NCBI GenBank assembly: GCA_903918555.1
Contig: CAIXEV010000652.1
Location: 1-13,735 of the forward strand
Direction of reading: 5' to 3'
DNA length: 13,735 bases
From: an uncultured bacterium
GTDB taxonomy: Bacteria; Planctomycetota; Phycisphaerae; Phycisphaerales; SM1A02
The notes under the pieces were generated by a model, which was not told the DNA's origin, did not search any database, and saw only the letters and a list, made by a program, of their open reading frames with translations. Position numbers and translations under genes: made by a program. Shown here piece after piece: positions 5,577-12,037 of this stretch; position 1 is the first letter of the stretch, and the number at the start of each line of letters is the position of its first letter.

Positions 5577-7705
5577 GGCGCAGGCTTCTCCGTGTTCGGC
5601 TTCTCCGCCGTGGGCTTTTCCGTTGCGGGCTTGTCGGTTGCGGGCTTGTCGGTTGCGGGCGCCGGCCCCTCTGCAGCCGGTTCGCGGTAGGCGAAGAGAC
5701 GCGGCGGCAGATAGGCGTCGCGCACGGCGCTCGGTCGCGTGGCCTCGTTGACCTGCTTCGGCGCAGGCTTGCGCGCGACATCGACGACCCACGAGACGAT
5801 CCCCTCGAGCGCGGCGGGGTCGATGGTGAGGTCGATCTCTCCGTACTCCTCGACGGTGCCCTTCGTCGCTGGCTGGAGCAGGTGATTGAGGCCACCGAGG
5901 GTCCGCACCGTGATCGGCGCGGCCGTCGACTTCGCGACTTCCGCGAAGATGGCGCTGCTCACGGGCGCGTCGACCTGCAGATCCTTCTCGCCCCACACGG
6001 CCAGCGCGGGGACTTCGAGCCAGAGGAGCGCGTTGCGCGGGTCCATGCGAATGAACTCCGACATCCACGGGCTCGCGATCTGCATCACGGTCTGGTCGGC
6101 GAGCATGCCCAGCGTCGCCTCGTCCGGCATCGGCTGATTCGCGAGCGCGAGCTGCTCGCGCACGAGCTTGGAGGCGAGCGGACGAAGCGCGTCGGGCGGA
6201 CGGTGCATCATGACCTCGCCCATCAGCGCCTCGTGCGCCGCGACCATCGGCCCGAGCTTGTCCGCTGCGACGCCGCTGGCCTCGGTGAGCGCCTTCGTCT
6301 GGCGGGTCAGGATCCTGCCACCCGTCTCGGCGGGCGGCGCGACGAGCACGAGGAATGCGAGCGGATTCGCCGGCGAATCGCCTGCGTTCTGCCACGCCGC
6401 GACGAGCGGGCCAATGAGGCCGCCCTCGCTGTGACCGAGCAGGCCGATGCGTGTCGGGTCGATGCCCGGCTGGCGCTTGAGCCACTCGACGGCCATGTCG
6501 GCGTCGCTCGCGAGATCGACGGTGGTCGCGGTCGTGAAGCTGCCGGTCGACTTCGCGGTGCCGCGGTCGTCGTAGCGAAGGACCGCGACGCCCGCGCGGG
6601 CGAGCGCATCGGCGAGCACCGCGAAGGGCTTGTGGCCCATGAGCGACTCGTCGCGGTCCTGCGGGCCGGAACCCGTCACGAGGACCACGCCCGGCACGCG
6701 GCCGTCGACCGCAAGCGCCGTGGAGCTCGGTACGGTGAGCGTGCCCGCGAGCGTGTGCCCGAGCGGATGCGCGACGGTCACCTCGCGCGACTCGTACGGG
6801 AACGGCGGCACCGGCTCCTGCGGTCGGCGCAGCGAACCGGCGCGGAGGCCGGGCTGCACTTCGAAGCGGACGGGCGCGCTGAACGCGGCCTGCTTGAAGG
6901 TGCCCTCGAGCACGGTCATCTCGGAGAGCTGCTTCTCGCCCTCCTTCGCGGACAAGCTGATGGTGGCGTTGGCGCCCGCGGCGAGGACGATCGTGAATCC
7001 AGCGTCGGTGCGTTCGACGGCGACCGGGAAGTTGCGCACGCCTTGGACGAGGATGTCCATCGAGCCGCACCAACCGTGCACGCCTTCGCCGATGGCGAGC
7101 CGCATCGGCAGCTTCTGTGCGCCGACCTCGAGCGCCGCGCTGAAGACGCGCGAGTCGGCGACCTCGGAGACGACATCGACGCGCCGCATCGAGAAGCTCG
7201 CCGTGGGGCCCGTGTCCTCGCGGCGCTGCAGGTCGAGGAACCGCATCCCGCCGGCCACGGCGGCATCGCCCTCGGCGAGCGTCGCTTCGAAACGCGCCGT
7301 GGTGCCTTGCGACTCGAGCGTGAACGCGAGCGAGCGGCCGTTTGCGGCGACATCGTCCGCCGTCTTTCCCTGCACACCCGCGGGGAGGCTCCAGATGCCG
7401 ACGGTTGGGCCAGACGCCGGGGCGCGCACCACGAAGAAGAGCGGCAGTTCCGGAGCGGGCTGCCCTTCCGGTGCCGGAAGCTTCGCCGAGCCGATCCACG
7501 CGCCGACCCACTTCGCGTCGAGCGGAGCGCGCTCGGCGGGCTTCGCGTCTGCGGGAGTCGCGGCCGGCGGCGGCGCCCCGATGCCGCGGCGCGCGGGCGC
7601 GTCCTGCCCGGGCGCGCCAACGGCAACCGAGCCGAACCCGGCAACGACAAGCGTGGCCACGAGTCGGGAAGCGAGCGGGCCTTCGGTGAAGGAGCGGAAC
7701 GACAT
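5573..7705 (-). CDS. Secreted alpha/beta hydrolase with N-terminal extension and Lys-Pro-rich tail
   Basis: A 710-aa protein. Residues 1-31 look like a signal peptide (basic start, then LVATLVVAGFGSVAVGA), and residues 32-65 are Ala/Pro-rich. Residues about 66-290 form an unassigned beta-rich region that may bind substrate. The alpha/beta hydrolase domain runs about 305-645: oxyanion-side VLVTGSGPQDRDES at 341-354, YDDRGTAKSTG at 378-388, nucleophile Ser426 in GHSEGG, Asp575 (or Asp579) in VWGEKDLQVD, and His608 in GGLNHLL. The triad looks complete. The nearest type is the family of bacterial exported esterases/peptidases around prolyl oligopeptidase S9 and BAAT-like hydrolases; the substrate is unknown. 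The tail (about 684-710) is a series of xTxKP pentapeptides. GGAG lies 7 bases before the ATG. The stop overlaps the trmB start, and a 42-base gap separates the gene from panD upstream. Confidence 0.92.
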   Translation of the reverse strand: MSFRSFTEGPLASRLVATLVVAGFGSVAVGAPGQDAPARRGIGAPPPAATPADAKPAERAPLDAKWVGAWIGSAKLPAPEGQPAPELPLFFVVRAPASGPTVGIWSLPAGVQGKTADDVAANGRSLAFTLESQGTTARFEATLAEGDAAVAGGMRFLDLQRREDTGPTASFSMRRVDVVSEVADSRVFSAALEVGAQKLPMRLAIGEGVHGWCGSMDILVQGVRNFPVAVERTDAGFTIVLAAGANATISLSAKEGEKQLSEMTVLEGTFKQAAFSAPVRFEVQPGLRAGSLRRPQEPVPPFPYESREVTVAHPLGHTLAGTLTVPSSTALAVDGRVPGVVLVTGSGPQDRDESLMGHKPFAVLADALARAGVAVLRYDDRGTAKSTGSFTTATTVDLASDADMAVEWLKRQPGIDPTRIGLLGHSEGGLIGPLVAAWQNAGDSPANPLAFLVLVAPPAETGGRILTRQTKALTEASGVAADKLGPMVAAHEALMGEVMMHRPPDALRPLASKLVREQLALANQPMPDEATLGMLADQTVMQIASPWMSEFIRMDPRNALLWLEVPALAVWGEKDLQVDAPVSSAIFAEVAKSTAAPITVRTLGGLNHLLQPATKGTVEEYGEIDLTIDPAALEGIVSWVVDVARKPAPKQVNEATRPSAVRDAYLPPRLFAYREPAAEGPAPATDKPATDKPATEKPTAEKPNTEKPAP
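5578..5660 (-). repeat. In-frame 15-bp tandem repeats encoding an xTxKP tail
   Basis: Two perfect 15-bp copies, GTTGCGGGCTTGTCG at 5622-5636 and 5637-5651, are followed by a partial copy (5652-5660). Diverged units on the C-terminal side give ATDKP, ATDKP, ATEKP, TAEKP and NTEKP in the encoded protein. The unit is a multiple of three, so copy-number changes keep the hydrolase and the overlapping trmB start in register. Confidence 0.75.
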
Positions 7706-7747
7706 GTGGGGTCTCCGGGGCGGGTCCTGATCGACGCAGCGATCGGA

Positions 7748-8119
7748 TCAGTCAGGGTCGTACGCGAGGCTCTCTGCGACCTTGTTCTCCGGCGTGCAGA
7801 TCACGACCTTGGGGCGATGCACCTGCATCTCCTCGAGGCTGAGGTGGCAGAAGCTCATGATGATGACGCGGTGACCGACGCCGGTGAGGCGCGCGGCCGC
7901 TCCGTTGACACCGATCACGCCGCTCCCGCGCGCACCGCGGAAGACATAGGTCTCGAAGCGGTTCATGCTGTCGATGTCGGCGATGAGGACCTTCTCATTG
8001 ACGCGCATTCCGGTCGCGTCGAGAAGATCCTGGTCGATCGTGATGGACCCCATGTAGTCGGGGTTGCAGAGCGTCACCGTGGCGCGGTGGATCTTCGCGA
8101 AGAGCGCCTCGCGGAGCAT
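7748..8119 (-). CDS. panD: Aspartate 1-decarboxylase PanD (pyruvoyl enzyme)
   Basis: A 123-aa proenzyme that decarboxylates L-aspartate to beta-alanine for pantothenate and CoA synthesis. The start MLREALFAKIHRATVT is typical and includes the conserved Lys9. The self-cleavage site Gly24-Ser25 in YMGSITID yields the pyruvoyl group on Ser25. RFETYVFRGARGSGVIGVNG at 54-73 holds Arg54, Tyr58 and Asn72 of the active site. The length fits the short bacterial class. It begins 4 bases after the rsfS stop with no strong Shine-Dalgarno site, so translation is probably coupled. No panB or panC is nearby, so the gene sits apart from its pathway in a translation-gene cluster. A PanZ-type maturation factor is not seen; most non-enterobacterial PanD proteins mature without one. 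Confidence 0.97.
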   Translation of the reverse strand: MLREALFAKIHRATVTLCNPDYMGSITIDQDLLDATGMRVNEKVLIADIDSMNRFETYVFRGARGSGVIGVNGAAARLTGVGHRVIIMSFCHLSLEEMQVHRPKVVICTPENKVAESLAYDPD

Positions 8120-8123
8120 GGGC

Positions 8124-8555
8124 TCAACCTTCGGACTTTCCGCCGCCCTGGCGCGCCACGCGCGCAGGGGGCAGCTCGCCTTCGGGGCGGCGCCAATCGA
8201 CGCGCTTGCCGTCGGCGTGCAGAAGCTCGAGGTCGTAGTAGAGCCGCTGATCGGGCTCGAAGAGGTGCGCCACGATCTCGACGAAGTCGACGACGATCCA
8301 GGTCGAGCCCTCGTCGGCGTTGGTGCGGAACGGGTGCTGGCCTCGCGACTTGCCGAGATCCTCGAGTTCCTGCGCAGCCGCGCGCATCTGCCGCTGGCTG
8401 GTGCCGGAACCGATGATGACGTAGTCACAGACCTGGCTGCGCCCGCGCACATCGAGGAGCACCACTTCGGTGCACTTCGAGTCTGCGAGGGTGCGCGCCA
8501 TGTCGACGGCGAACTGGCGGGTCGACTCGGGGTCGGCAGTGCTGCGGGAACGCAT
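8124..8555 (-). CDS. rsfS: Ribosome silencing factor RsfS
   Basis: A 143-aa protein of the RsfS/Iojap family. It binds uL14 on the 50S subunit, blocks subunit joining and lowers translation in starvation. Family motifs are present: VVLLDVRGRSQVCDYVIIGS at 31-50, the following GTSQRQMRAAA at 51-61, and WIVVDFVEIVAHLFEPDQR at 86-104 leading into YYDLELL at 106-112. About 25 residues follow the core, forming a Gly/Arg/Lys-rich end that is longer than usual. The ATG at 8555 is 8 bases after the rpsU stop and panD follows after 4 bases, so it lies inside a tight operon. The usual partner genes nadD and proA are not adjacent here. Confidence 0.96.
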   Translation of the reverse strand: MRSRSTADPESTRQFAVDMARTLADSKCTEVVLLDVRGRSQVCDYVIIGSGTSQRQMRAAAQELEDLGKSRGQHPFRTNADEGSTWIVVDFVEIVAHLFEPDQRLYYDLELLHADGKRVDWRRPEGELPPARVARQGGGKSEG

Positions 8556-8563
8556 CGGAGGGC

Positions 8564-8830
8564 TTAGAAGCCGCCACCGCGCGGACCGCGCGGGCCCTTC
8601 GACTCGCGCTTCGGGCCACGAGCGGCGCTGCCACCCTGACGGTCGGAGCCGACGCGCACGGGGCGCGGCTCGTGACGACGGGCGTCGCGACGCTTGCGCT
8701 CCGAGGGCTTCTCGTAGTGCGCCTTGCGCTTCACATCCTTGGTGAGGCCTTCCTTCTCGCAGAGCTTCTTGAATCGACGGAGCATCTGCTCGACGGACTC
8801 GCCACTACGGGCCTTGATACGGATTGACAT
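8564..8830 (-). CDS. rpsU: Small ribosomal subunit protein bS21 with long basic tail
   Basis: An 88-aa protein. Residues 1-47 carry the bS21 core, with MLRRFKKLCEKEG at 16-28 and KRKAHYEKPSERKRR at 34-48; the latter matches the Y-EKP-x-x-x-RKR family signature. bS21 sits near the anti-Shine-Dalgarno end of 16S rRNA and helps initiation. Residues 49-88 form an Arg/Gly/Pro tail ending RGPRGPRGGGF, so the protein is about 20 residues longer than the common 65-70 aa form. An AAGGA lies 11 bases before the ATG, farther than ideal. It is the first gene of the leftward cluster, with a promoter candidate at 8873-8901. Confidence 0.95.
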   Translation of the reverse strand: MSIRIKARSGESVEQMLRRFKKLCEKEGLTKDVKRKAHYEKPSERKRRDARRHEPRPVRVGSDRQGGSAARGPKRESKGPRGPRGGGF

Positions 8831-8872
8831 TGAAAATCGTGTCCTTCTGGGGTGGAAACTGCCGAGTCGCCT

Positions 8873-8901
8873 ATTGGACACGAATCCGCAAGTCTGGTCA
8901 A
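8873..8901 (-). promoter_or_regulatory. Candidate sigma70-type promoter for the rpsU cluster
   Basis: Read on the minus strand, TTGACC (8901-8896, 5 of 6 to TTGACA) and TCCAAT (8878-8873, 4 of 6 to TATAAT) are separated by exactly 17 bases. The -10 box ends 42 bases before the rpsU ATG. This is the only well-spaced pair I see in the divergent gap 8831-8995. The same gap holds a GCGGCG-CTG-CGCCGC hairpin at 8922-8936, toward the NYN gene. Confidence 0.45.
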
Positions 8902-8995
8902 GCCGCATGGATACACGCGGGGCGGCGCTGCGCCGCAGCCGCGCCGGCGGGATCGCGGGGACTGCGGACCGCGGCGCGCGTATGCTGCGGGCGCT

Positions 8996-9805
8996 GTGCC
9001 GATCATTATCGACACCTACAACGCCCTTCATGTCACGGGAGTCCTCCCGCCGGAGCTTGCGGTCGGCGAGCCCGAGGCTCTCGCGCAGCTGATCGCCGCG
9101 AGTCGGTTCGGCTCCGAGGCGGTCTGGCTGATCTGCGACGGCGTGCCGCGTGGCGCCTCGCGGGTCGGGCGAATCGTGATCGAGGGCGCGGGGCCGGGCA
9201 AGAGCGCCGACGACCACATCGCCGCGTTTCTCGATCGCTCGAGCGCGCCGCGGCGGCTCACGGTCGTCACGAGCGACCGCGCGATCCAGCGCAAGGCGCG
9301 CTCGCGCGGCGCGGAGTGGGTGAAGAGCGAGGATTTCCTCGCGATGCTCGCGGAGGACGCGCGGCGCAAGAAGCCCGCGAAGCCCGGCGCGCGCAAGCCG
9401 GACCCCCGCCGCAGCGTGCCGCTCGACGACCGCGAGGTCGCGGGCTGGATGACCTTCTTCGGCATCACCGCGGAGCAGGCTGCGATCGAAGGCGCTGCGT
9501 CGCCGCCGGCGCGGCCGCGGCAGGATCGCGATGCTGCGCCTGCGCGGCGACGCGCGCGGACAGACGACGCGGCGCTCGAACGCTACCTTGAGGCGACGAA
9601 GGATCTGGCGGATCCGCTGGCGATCCTCGACGGCAAGGCGGGCGGGCAATTGCTCGCCGCGCTCGGAGAGATCGACGATGCGGCGCTCGAGCAGCTGATG
9701 AAGGAACACGAGCCGCCGGTCCTGAAGGACGGCGCACGGATCGGCGGGCGCAAGCGCGTCAAGGACGCGCGGCGCGGCGACGGACGAAAGCGAGACAAAC
9801 CATGA
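8996..9805 (+). CDS. YacP-like NYN-domain ribonuclease with long C-terminal extension
   Basis: A 269-aa protein starting at GTG 8996; no ATG is available in frame before the conserved first strand. The NYN/PIN-like fold is visible in residues 1-115: IIIDTYNALH at 3-12 (Asp6, Asn9), CDG at 47-49 (Asp48), SADDHIAAFL at 70-79 (Asp72, Asp73) and VVTSDRAI at 90-97 (Asp94). These acidic residues form the expected metal site. Family members such as YacP/Rae1 cleave mRNA, in Bacillus on the ribosome. Residues 120-145 are a Lys/Arg/Pro linker; 150-269 form an extension with two helical stretches and a strongly basic end, well beyond the about 170-aa family length. The stop overlaps the pdxH ATG (ATGA at 9802-9805), so the two are coupled. 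No clear Shine-Dalgarno site precedes the start. Confidence 0.85.
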   Translation: MPIIIDTYNALHVTGVLPPELAVGEPEALAQLIAASRFGSEAVWLICDGVPRGASRVGRIVIEGAGPGKSADDHIAAFLDRSSAPRRLTVVTSDRAIQRKARSRGAEWVKSEDFLAMLAEDARRKKPAKPGARKPDPRRSVPLDDREVAGWMTFFGITAEQAAIEGAASPPARPRQDRDAAPARRRARTDDAALERYLEATKDLADPLAILDGKAGGQLLAALGEIDDAALEQLMKEHEPPVLKDGARIGGRKRVKDARRGDGRKRDKP

Positions 9806-10428
9806 GCACCGGACACGGCCCAACACCCTCGATCGACTTCGACGCGCCGCCCGCCGACCCGGTCCCCGTGTTCGAGCGGTGGTTCGCCGAGGCGCAGAAT
9901 CTTCCGACGCCGAACCCGAACGCGATGACGCTGGCGACGATCGATCCGGACGGCGCGCCGAGCGCGCGCATCGTGCTGTTGCGCGGTTTTTCGCGGGAGG
10001 GCGCGCGTTTCTTCACCAACCGCAACAGCCGCAAGGGCCGCGCGCTGGCGGCGAATGCGCGGGCGGCGCTGCTCTTCCACTGGGACCTGCTCGACCGCCA
10101 GGTGCGCATCGAGGGTCGCGTGTCGCTTGCGACCGACGCCGAGAGCGACGAGTACTTCGCGCAGCGCCCGGTCGACAGCCGCGTGAACGCGTGGGCGAGC
10201 GACCAGAGCGAGCCGGTCACGAACCGCGAGGAGCTCGAGCGCCGCGCCGCCGAGCTGACCGCGCGCTTCGCAAACCGAGAGGTGCCCCGCCCGCCGCACT
10301 GGGGCGGCTACCGCGTGAGCCTCGACCGCATCGAGTTCTGGCAAGGCGACAAGTACCGGTTGCACGACCGGATCGCGTACACGCGCCAGGCGGACGGAAC
10401 CTACACGGCCACGCGGCTCTGCCCCTGA
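9802..10428 (+). CDS. pdxH: Pyridoxamine 5'-phosphate oxidase PdxH
   Basis: A 208-aa FMN enzyme that oxidises pyridoxine or pyridoxamine 5'-phosphate to PLP. Motifs in order: RIVLLRGF at 56-63 (phosphate and FMN contacts), FFTNRNSRKG at 70-79, DRQVRIEGRV at 98-107, RPVDSRVNAWASDQS at 122-136, RPPHWGGYRV at 163-172, and the C-terminal EFWQGDKYRLHDR at 178-190, which binds PLP and FMN. The length is normal and all blocks are intact; the C-terminus RLCP varies slightly from the usual RL-x-P. Its ATG overlaps the NYN gene stop. The first REP-like repeat begins 8 bases beyond its TGA, so that palindrome may also end the pdxH transcript. Confidence 0.97.
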   Translation: MSTGHGPTPSIDFDAPPADPVPVFERWFAEAQNLPTPNPNAMTLATIDPDGAPSARIVLLRGFSREGARFFTNRNSRKGRALAANARAALLFHWDLLDRQVRIEGRVSLATDAESDEYFAQRPVDSRVNAWASDQSEPVTNREELERRAAELTARFANREVPRPPHWGGYRVSLDRIEFWQGDKYRLHDRIAYTRQADGTYTATRLCP

Positions 10429-10436
10429 CCAGAAAA

Positions 10437-10498
10437 GGTGCCCAGCACGTGCCGTCTGGTGCCTGACACCTCCCGGCACGTTCCAGGCACCGTGTCCG
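10437..10498. repeat. REP-like palindrome A, at the 3' side of the RAYT gene
   Basis: A 62-bp imperfect palindrome. The outer arms, 10437-10453 and 10475-10491, pair at 14 of 17 positions. An inner GGTG (10458-10461) / CACC (10467-10470) stem sits between them. On the minus strand a GGAG (10473-10470) abuts the inner stem, like the guide tetranucleotide reported at the foot of REP hairpins. Identity to copy B at 11272-11333 is 55 of 62, in direct orientation. It starts 8 bases after the pdxH stop and ends 7 bases before the transposase stop. Confidence 0.85.
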
Positions 10499-10505
10499 CT
10501 GACAA

Positions 10506-11114
10506 CTAGCGATATGCGCCAAAGCACACCTCTCCGGTGGACACCGCGATCGCTGGCCAGTGCAGCTCCTGGATCTCTTCCTCTTCGAGCGGAACACCGA
10601 GCTTTCCGCGCCACAGCGCAGGATTCGCAAGCTCGCCACGAACATCAAAGTTGAGGATCGGCCAGTGCTTTCCGGCAGCTGAATGAGCAGAAGCACTCGA
10701 CCACTCCCATGCGGTCGGATCCTCGATGAGCCCGGCGTCCACTGGATTGCGCTCGATGTAGCGCAATGCGTTCACCGCATGTCTCGGGCCCATCGCCTGG
10801 GCAAAGTAGCGGCCCTCCCAGTTCGTCCCCTTCGTTCCAGTGCGGCGGTTGAGATGCTCGGAGAACTTTCGATGCGTGCGCCCGATGCACTCCATGAGTG
10901 AGTTCTGCGCCTCGGGGACCGCGATCACATGGACATGATTGGACATCAGGCAGAAGCCAGCGATACGCGTTGCCGTGAGCCGACTGAATCGGTAGAGCAA
11001 GGCGAGGTAGTAGCGGCGGTCCGTGTCGTCCTCGAACAACTTGTGCTTGTGATTCCCACGATGTGCGATGTGATGCGGAACGCCGAGTTCCGCGTGCCTT
11101 CTTGCCCTTCCCAT
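10506..11114 (-). CDS. REP-associated tyrosine transposase (RAYT, Y1/HUH family)
   Basis: A 202-aa single-strand DNA endonuclease of the IS200-like Y1 superfamily. The HUH motif is His60 and His62 in SNHVHV. The nucleophile is Tyr119 in RYIERNPVDAGL, matching the position of the catalytic tyrosine in E. coli TnpA-REP (the YI-x-x-NP block). NWEGRYF at 98-104 corresponds to the common LWQGRF element. A GVPHHIAHRGN-type N-terminus and WEWSSASAH at 137-145 complete the family pattern. All catalytic residues are present, so the enzyme may be active. I chose the ATG at 11114 because AAAGGAG lies 6 bases upstream; the frame stays open to 11636 but overlaps rsmJ. REP-like repeats A and B flank it. 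RAYTs are usually single-copy, chromosomal and vertically kept, and are thought to spread REP sequences. Confidence 0.95.
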   Translation of the reverse strand: MGRARRHAELGVPHHIAHRGNHKHKLFEDDTDRRYYLALLYRFSRLTATRIAGFCLMSNHVHVIAVPEAQNSLMECIGRTHRKFSEHLNRRTGTKGTNWEGRYFAQAMGPRHAVNALRYIERNPVDAGLIEDPTAWEWSSASAHSAAGKHWPILNFDVRGELANPALWRGKLGVPLEEEEIQELHWPAIAVSTGEVCFGAYR

Positions 11115-11271
11115 ATCTCGCTCCTTTCTGCAGCGTGTCGACATCGCGCGCCTGAATCGCTCATTCGAGACCCGCTCGGAGAGCACTTGGCGTGTCGACC
11201 TATCGACGACGAAGGTAATGCGCCAACGGTCGATCCCCGGAATGTTCGGATGTTTTTCAGGAGGAAACTTC
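11115..11271 (-). promoter_or_regulatory. Leader of the RAYT gene with strong ribosome binding site
   Basis: AAAGGAG at 11127-11121 (minus strand) is spaced 6 bases from the ATG at 11114, and is the strongest Shine-Dalgarno site in the window. The leader carries GCGTGTCGAC twice and a GTCGA/TCGAC inverted pair near 11193-11206. No convincing -35/-10 pair is visible. The frame of the transposase is open through this leader, but its composition does not clearly support translation. Confidence 0.5.
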
Positions 11272-11333
11272 GGTGCCCGGCATGTGCCGTCTGGTGTCTG
11301 GCACCTCCCGGCACGTGCCGGGCACCGTTTCCG
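11272..11333. repeat. REP-like palindrome B, at the 5' side of the RAYT gene
   Basis: A 62-bp palindrome with better symmetry than copy A: 11272-11282 (GGTGCCCGGCA) and 11316-11326 (TGCCGGGCACC) are perfect reverse complements. They extend inward after one mismatch as GTGCC/GGCAC. The inner element GGTGTCTGGCACC lies at 11293-11305, again with GGAG on the minus strand (11308-11305) beside the stem. It lies 157 bases upstream of the transposase start. Confidence 0.85.
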
Positions 11334-11351
11334 TGCCGGGCACCGTTTCCG
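11316..11351. repeat. 18-bp tandem duplication at the REP B foot
   Basis: TGCCGGGCACCGTTTCCG occurs at 11316-11333 and again without a gap at 11334-11351. The second copy ends 2 bases before the rsmJ stop codon (11354-11356, minus strand). It looks like an extra half-REP added to the outer arm of copy B. Confidence 0.9.
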
Positions 11352-11353
11352 AG

Positions 11354-12034
11354 TCAGGCTCGCCACGCGTCGAAGCGCACCGTCGTGCCTTCGATCGACC
11401 AGTCGGGCTTCGCGAGTTCCGGCGCGTCGTCGCCTCGCTTGAGCACCACGCGCTGGCGTGCGCACGCGCGCGCGGCCGCAAGCAGTTCGGCCGCGTCGAG
11501 GTCGGCCCCCACCGCTTCGCGCAGCGCCACCATCTCCTTGCGCGGCAGTGCGCTCTTCTTCTTTTTCGGCGGAAACATCGGGTCGATCACGACCGCGTCG
11601 GGCGCCTCCGCAGTGCCCGCGCGCGCCGCAAGCCACTCGCGCGCATCGGCGTGCACCACCTTCAGCCGCCCGCCGAGCAGCGCCGCGAGCCGCGGATCGC
11701 GCTCCGCGCGCTCGACGCCGTCCTTCGCAAGCAGGTAGACGAGCGCCGAACGCTCGACTGCCGTCACTTCACATCCGGCGACGGCCAGCAGAAACGCGTC
11801 GCCCAACAGCCCCGCCGTCGCGTCGACCACCGTGCGCGCGTCGCCGACCGCCTTCACGATCGGCATCGCGCGCGCCTCGGCGCGCCCGCCCTTCAGCGAC
11901 ATCGCCGCGAGGTCGCAGCGCACGCCCCGCCCCTCGCGCTCGCCTTCGCGGCGCAGCTCGACATACGACGACGGATCACCCTCCGCGCCCACGCGCGCGA
12001 CGACGAACCGAACCGCGGGCGCGTCGCCCTCCAC
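11354..12034 (-). CDS. rsmJ: 16S rRNA (guanine1516-N2)-methyltransferase RsmJ
   Basis: A 226-aa SAM-dependent enzyme (YhiQ family) that methylates G1516 of 16S rRNA. The RsmJ-type block VVDATAGLLGDAFLLAVAG at 69-87 contains the SAM motif, with VERS at 93-96. The catalytic block DPMFPPKKKKSALPRKEM at 151-168 matches the family pattern DPMFP...KSAL-x-KKEM. The C-terminal GTTVRFDAW at 216-224 matches the usual KS-x-RFD end. The GTG start at 12034 lies 3 bases after the preceding PLP-enzyme stop, which implies an operon; an ATG-free N-terminus leaves little choice. The family is best known from Gammaproteobacteria, so its presence here may reflect transfer or wider distribution. Composition is like its neighbours. 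Confidence 0.93.
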   Translation of the reverse strand: MEGDAPAVRFVVARVGAEGDPSSYVELRREGEREGRGVRCDLAAMSLKGGRAEARAMPIVKAVGDARTVVDATAGLLGDAFLLAVAGCEVTAVERSALVYLLAKDGVERAERDPRLAALLGGRLKVVHADAREWLAARAGTAEAPDAVVIDPMFPPKKKKSALPRKEMVALREAVGADLDAAELLAAARACARQRVVLKRGDDAPELAKPDWSIEGTTVRFDAWRA

Positions 12035-12037
12035 GCG

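Noticed and set aside
5471..8416. A 981-codon open frame on the plus strand
   Set aside because: It lies antisense to panD, the hydrolase and trmB, its translation is Arg/Asp/Gly-rich low-complexity sequence, and no family motif is visible. It reflects the high third-position GC of the real genes.
10746..10890. Phe84 in HRKFSEHLN of the RAYT, first read as loss of the catalytic tyrosine
   Set aside because: The catalytic tyrosine of this family lies in the later YI-x-x-NP block. Here that is Tyr119 in RYIERNP, which is present.
11115..11636. Longer N-terminus for the RAYT (open frame back to 11636)
   Set aside because: It would run through REP B and overlap rsmJ on the same strand, while the ATG at 11114 has a strong Shine-Dalgarno site and fits the family length.
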